Of a stretch of DNA of 36,092 bases, positions 32,617-36,092 are shown in pieces. Made by a program: the position numbers and the translations under genes. The first letter of the stretch is position 1. Each line of letters opens with the position of its first letter. Location of the stretch: contig DVFS01000013.1 in NCBI GenBank assembly GCA_018713115.1, forward strand, positions 1 through 36,092, read 5' to 3'. Below the pieces are notes generated by a model. That model did no database searches and was not told the DNA's origin. It saw only the letters and a program-made list of their open reading frames with translations. Origin of the DNA: Candidatus Galligastranaerophilus faecipullorum (lineage in GTDB: Bacteria; Cyanobacteriota; Vampirovibrionia; Gastranaerophilales; Gastranaerophilaceae).

Positions 32617-34004
32617 ACCAGATATTTCTCCAGTTCTTCTTTATCAAAAAATTCAATACTGTCTTTATTATGTATGAATACAAGGCATGAAATTACGGAT
32701 TTAAACATGGAAAATTCGCTAAACTCAAATTTTCTCCTTAAATCCCCCATATTATCCGCAAGAAATTCGGTGATAAGGGTTTTGTTTTTAAGCGTTAGTG
32801 ATGTAAAAAAGTCCAGCCCTTCTTTTGTTGAAATGCCTTCAAAGTAAATAATATCAGGGCCTTGAAATTCAATGAATCTCATTGCTTTATCCAGATTAAA
32901 GCCTATATTTTCATTAAGTTCGCATTGAGAAACGTTATCCAGCTTGTATTTTGCAATAGATTCAAGCGACATGACCGTTTTATTTTTGGGTATTATTCCC
33001 GATGATAAAATAGAGTAAATCAGGTGGGTTTTGCCGCTTAGCGACGAACCGCAGATTAGCACTACACCCGGTTTGTTGAGATTTTCACTTAAAATATTTA
33101 TTTTATCGGGTGAAATACCCAGCTGGGCAAGGCTTTTTGGCGGATGGTAAATTTTAAGCGATATGCGCTCCCCGTTTATCGTAGGAAATGCTGAAATGCT
33201 TGCCGTCAGTTCGCAGTTATCTACATTAAAATTTAATTTCCCGAGCTGCGGAATTTCATACACACTCGGGTCAAGTCCGCACAGAGTTTTTAGCGTCTGT
33301 ATAAAAGGATTTATCAAAAGTTCGGGAATTGAGCCTGTCATATAAACTTCCATGGATTTTTTAAAAAATACACTCAATCCTTCATTTGTTGATTCAAAGT
33401 ATAGTTCGTGCACCTCTTGAGCTATTGCGTGTTTTAAAATGGCGCGAAACAGAGCCCTTATATGTTCTTCGCTCAAATCGTCTTTATGAAGTTCATCCTG
33501 CCAGTTATAGCTTTTGTCTTTTTCAAGGTTTATATCCTGAACCTTGCCCTTTGTTTCATAGTATTCATTTATTTTTCTTAATATGCTTTTTTCGCTTGAG
33601 ATTATAGGATCAATATTTTTACCCGTTCTTTCGATAATTTTATCTATTGCAAACAAATCAAGCGGATCTGCCATGGCAACCGAGAGCGTGTCTTCAATTA
33701 AAAAAAGCGGAAGAATTTTATAATTCATTGCCTCCTGATAACTTATGAGATTGAGGCATTTTTTGTCTATTTCATAATCATCCAGATTAACGGAGGGTAT
33801 ATGAAGTTTTTCCTGCAAAAAATCCAGCAGCTTCTCTTCGCTGATTAATGAGGATGAAATTAAAACCTGGCCTATGTTTGTATTTCTGGCGGCAGCTACT
33901 TCCTGAGCCTTTTCAAGGTCTTCAAAAGTTACCAGATTATCGCGCACAAGGTCGTATTTTAATTTGTCTATTGTTTTGTTGTCTACTTTTGTATCGGAAT
34001 ACAT
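32613..34004 (-). CDS. Degenerate PilB/GspE-like ATPase with intact N-terminal domain
   Basis: 463 residues, shorter than PilB (about 560). Residues 14-152 match the T2SSE/MshEN N-terminal domain (repeat NIGQVLISSSLISEEKLLDFL; LPLFLIEDTLSVAMADPLD). The C-terminal half is the secretion-ATPase fold with FPTINGERISLKI and Walker A GSSLSGKT (319-326), but Walker B reads GPDIIYFEGI (382-391), moving the expected Glu; the His box (usually STLHTND) reads TEFLADN; and the tetra-Cys zinc motif is missing. It may bind nucleotide but probably hydrolyses poorly. Coupled to the response regulator (TAATG) and to bioD (ATGA). A role in pilus or secretion control is inferred; no pilus genes are present. Confidence 0.8.
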   Translation of the reverse strand: MYSDTKVDNKTIDKLKYDLVRDNLVTFEDLEKAQEVAAARNTNIGQVLISSSLISEEKLLDFLQEKLHIPSVNLDDYEIDKKCLNLISYQEAMNYKILPLFLIEDTLSVAMADPLDLFAIDKIIERTGKNIDPIISSEKSILRKINEYYETKGKVQDINLEKDKSYNWQDELHKDDLSEEHIRALFRAILKHAIAQEVHELYFESTNEGLSVFFKKSMEVYMTGSIPELLINPFIQTLKTLCGLDPSVYEIPQLGKLNFNVDNCELTASISAFPTINGERISLKIYHPPKSLAQLGISPDKINILSENLNKPGVVLICGSSLSGKTHLIYSILSSGIIPKNKTVMSLESIAKYKLDNVSQCELNENIGFNLDKAMRFIEFQGPDIIYFEGISTKEGLDFFTSLTLKNKTLITEFLADNMGDLRRKFEFSEFSMFKSVISCLVFIHNKDSIEFFDKEELEKYLV

Positions 34005-34366
34005 TATTTTATATACCTGTCAATTGCTTCAACTATATCATTAAACTCAAACGGCTTTGTTATATACTCGTCTGCTCCTGTTTCTTCGCCTATTTCCCTG
34101 TCTTCTTCCTGACTTCTTGCCGTTACCATGATTACGGGTATATTTTTATATTTGCTGTCATATTTTAGAAGACGGCATATTTTGTACCCGTTTATTTTTG
34201 GCATCATAACATCTAAAATTATTAAATCGGGCGAGCATTCTTTTGCAAGTTTTAATCCTTCTTCGCCGTCATAAGCGCAAATGCATTCAAAACCTTTTGC
34301 TTTGAGCATGAAGGCAAGTGTTTCAACGATATCTTTTTCGTCATCGACTATTAAAATCTTTTTCAT
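34004..34366 (-). CDS. Response regulator, receiver domain only
   Basis: 120 residues, a single REC domain with no output domain. Acid pocket D8-D9, phosphoacceptor D52 (IILDVMMP), T82 (VTAR) and K104 (TKPF) are intact. AAGGAAG lies 6 nt before the ATG. Signals through protein contact, plausibly with the next gene's PilB-like product, whose start overlaps its stop by one base. It follows the histidine kinase by 21 nt, so it is the likely cognate partner. Confidence 0.93.
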   Translation of the reverse strand: MKKILIVDDEKDIVETLAFMLKAKGFECICAYDGEEGLKLAKECSPDLIILDVMMPKINGYKICRLLKYDSKYKNIPVIMVTARSQEEDREIGEETGADEYITKPFEFNDIVEAIDRYIK

Positions 34367-34387
34367 CTTTACTTCCTTTTGGTGAGG

Positions 34388-36092
34388 CTATATTTCAAGT
34401 TTATTTAAAATTTTTACAAGGTCTTTGCCGTCTTTTTCGCAATGTGCTTTTTTTAATACTATATCACACTTTTTCCACTCCGGCTCCCGGGATTTTTCGA
34501 TTATGGTTTTTTCCATAAAATTAAGCGCACTTACGGAAGTGTCCGGCAAAAGTGCCCAGTAATCGTTTTCCTCCCTGTATTCTCTGGTTTTTTTTGAATT
34601 TTTTATAAGACCTTTATCTAAAATATATTCTATAAAACCGCATGCGGGAGTTTCTTTTATATGGATATAAGCACACTCGTTTTCTGCGCCCAGCGAATGG
34701 TTAATGTCCATAATAAACATTTTTTTCTTATCTAAAAGCGGAATATAAAAGGAAAAGTCAGAGCCTTCACCCTCTTTGCTCTTTACCGCTATTGCGCCCA
34801 GATGTGCGTCAAGAAGCTGTTTTGTAATGGGAAGACCTAAACCTACCCCGCCGATGTTTCGCGTAAGGGAATTTTCAATTTGCGAGAACTTTTCAAAAAT
34901 TTTGGGTATATTTTCTTCTTTTATTCCTATACCTGTGTCTGTGACGGAAATTTTTACGTATTTTCCTTGAATTTTTTGCACAGGTGAAATAAGAAGCGAA
35001 GAATCTATTTCATTTTCATCAACAGTTTGGGCAATAATTTTTATATTTCCGTTCTCGGGTGTAAATTTCAGTGCATTTGAAACAAGATTTGATATAATCT
35101 GCTCAATTCTGTGATTATCCGCATAAACCTCGCCGAGTGAATCTTTTATTTCCAGTGTAACATCTATATTTTTTTCGCCCGACACCTGTTCAAAGGTTTT
35201 TTGTATAAGTTCAAGCGATGGAATAAGGCTTGTTATTTTATATTTAAAATCCAGTTTGCCGGTCTGCACCCTTGAAAGATCAAGCAGGTCTTCTATAATG
35301 CCCGAGAGCCTTGTGACATTTCTTTTCGCCATGTTGATAAAGTTTTTTGCATCATCGGAAATTTCCCCCGCCTGCCCGCTTAAGACAATTTCAAGCGAGT
35401 TGTTGATAGGTGTAAGAGGGGTTCTTAACTCATGAGAAACGATTGAAACAAAGTCTGACTTTAAACGCTCAAGTTTTTCAAGCTTTACATTTGTATTTTT
35501 AATTTCTTCATACAGCGTTGCACTTCTTAGCGGCAGGGCCACCTGATGAACTATGGTTTGAAAACAGGTGACATCCTCTTTTGTAAAGGGTGTTTTTCTG
35601 AAAAGTTCAATCACACCGAAGAAGTGATCGCCAACCTTAATGGGGGCAAAAAGCGAGTCATAGTTTAGCGCCCTTAAATCGAAGATATTTTGAATGTGCG
35701 AGGGTTTAATATTTTGAATTATCTCAATTCCTTCAAGGTCTGTTTTATACGGCAGCGGCCTGTTTTCAAAAAGATTTTTATACTCGAGAGTAACCCTCAG
35801 CGCAAGTGCCTCTTTCAGGCTTTCAGTCGGTTCGCACAGGGAGTTTATGTAGAGTTTGTTATCCCCCTGTGTAGAAAAAACAAGAGCGCATGAGATATCA
35901 AAACTCAATGTTTTTTCAAGAGCTTCCAGCATAATCGAGTACAGTCTTTTTTTCTCAAGCGTTCCCGCGAACTGCGAGCTTGTATTGTAGAGAACATTCA
36001 GCTGATACAGGCTGCGAGCAAGTTCGCGGTTGTTTTCACTCATTTGCTCAAGAGATTTTTTTATTTTTATATGAGAGTTTATAGTGTGTATT
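34388..36092 (-). CDS. GAF-domain sensor histidine kinase (partial, runs off the window)
   Basis: 551 residues from the internal Met at 36043, but the frame stays open to the window end with a helical sequence, so the true N-terminus is probably outside. Numbering from that Met: coiled start, GAF-like domain about 25-175, HisKA with H204 in SHELRTP, N-box N323 (NLVSNALKF), G1 DTGIGI (369-374), G2 GGVGLGL (398-404). The GAF-HisKA linker is a coiled coil. After the ATPase domain an unrecognised stretch of about 115 residues (437-551) follows. No membrane helix is visible in the part seen. Upstream of, and co-oriented with, the response regulator. Confidence 0.9.
   Translation of the reverse strand, partial: IHTINSHIKIKKSLEQMSENNRELARSLYQLNVLYNTSSQFAGTLEKKRLYSIMLEALEKTLSFDISCALVFSTQGDNKLYINSLCEPTESLKEALALRVTLEYKNLFENRPLPYKTDLEGIEIIQNIKPSHIQNIFDLRALNYDSLFAPIKVGDHFFGVIELFRKTPFTKEDVTCFQTIVHQVALPLRSATLYEEIKNTNVKLEKLERLKSDFVSIVSHELRTPLTPINNSLEIVLSGQAGEISDDAKNFINMAKRNVTRLSGIIEDLLDLSRVQTGKLDFKYKITSLIPSLELIQKTFEQVSGEKNIDVTLEIKDSLGEVYADNHRIEQIISNLVSNALKFTPENGNIKIIAQTVDENEIDSSLLISPVQKIQGKYVKISVTDTGIGIKEENIPKIFEKFSQIENSLTRNIGGVGLGLPITKQLLDAHLGAIAVKSKEGEGSDFSFYIPLLDKKKMFIMDINHSLGAENECAYIHIKETPACGFIEYILDKGLIKNSKKTREYREENDYWALLPDTSVSALNFMEKTIIEKSREPEWKKCDIVLKKAHCEKDGKDLVKILNKLEI

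Overview
The window is a gene-dense, AT-rich bacterial chromosome segment of mostly housekeeping genes. There is no phage, IS element, CRISPR array or recognisable tRNA/rRNA. Diderm-type PBP1A, FixC/FixX, zinc-type S14, endonuclease IV, low GC, and small hypothetical proteins starting with a short Ser-Phe-Lys/Gly motif fit an anaerobic Melainabacteria/Vampirovibrionia-like (Gastranaerophilales-like) genome. That placement is inference, about 0.5-0.6 likely, because no marker was aligned.

Layout. 1-4833: cysS and rsmI (+) converge on alaS (-); the apparent alaS terminator lies inside the rsmI coding sequence. 4899-12194: one tightly packed + strand operon, fixC-fixX-acidic hypothetical-TPR protein-dprA-topA-aroE, with almost every junction overlapping. 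12195-18349: uvrA, a convergent 155-aa hypothetical, a divergent Cys/His-rich 87-aa protein with a terminator, then an operon of U32 peptidase/tRNA-hydroxylation protein, yqeG and a GNAT acetyltransferase. 18323-20717 (-): crcB, an Fmt-like formyltransferase, endonuclease IV and secG. 20787-29804 (+): the S10-spc ribosomal protein cluster, rpsJ to rplR. It is interrupted after rpsN by a bidirectional terminator and an opposite-strand 99-aa gene, restarts at a new promoter before rpsH, and ends at a terminator after rplR. 29813-31977: PBP1A. 31978-36092 (-): an overlapping operon of histidine kinase (running off the window), receiver-only response regulator, a catalytically degenerate PilB/GspE-like ATPase, and bioD.

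Most notable signals. (1) Five first-in-operon genes (fixC, uvrA, the U32 gene, crcB, PBP1A) have a -10 hexamer ending exactly 6 nt before the ATG and no Shine-Dalgarno, so they should be leaderless; alaS is nearly so. Internal genes, secG, rpsJ and rpsH have ordinary ribosome binding sites. (2) A near-identical motif of about 21 nt sits in the untranslated gaps before rplC and rplE, and the gaps before rplE, rplF and rplR hold distinct inverted repeats, suggesting several RNA control points inside the ribosomal cluster. (3) A two-component system is translationally coupled to a PilB-like protein with a well kept N-terminal domain but broken Walker B and His boxes, a candidate undescribed regulatory module.
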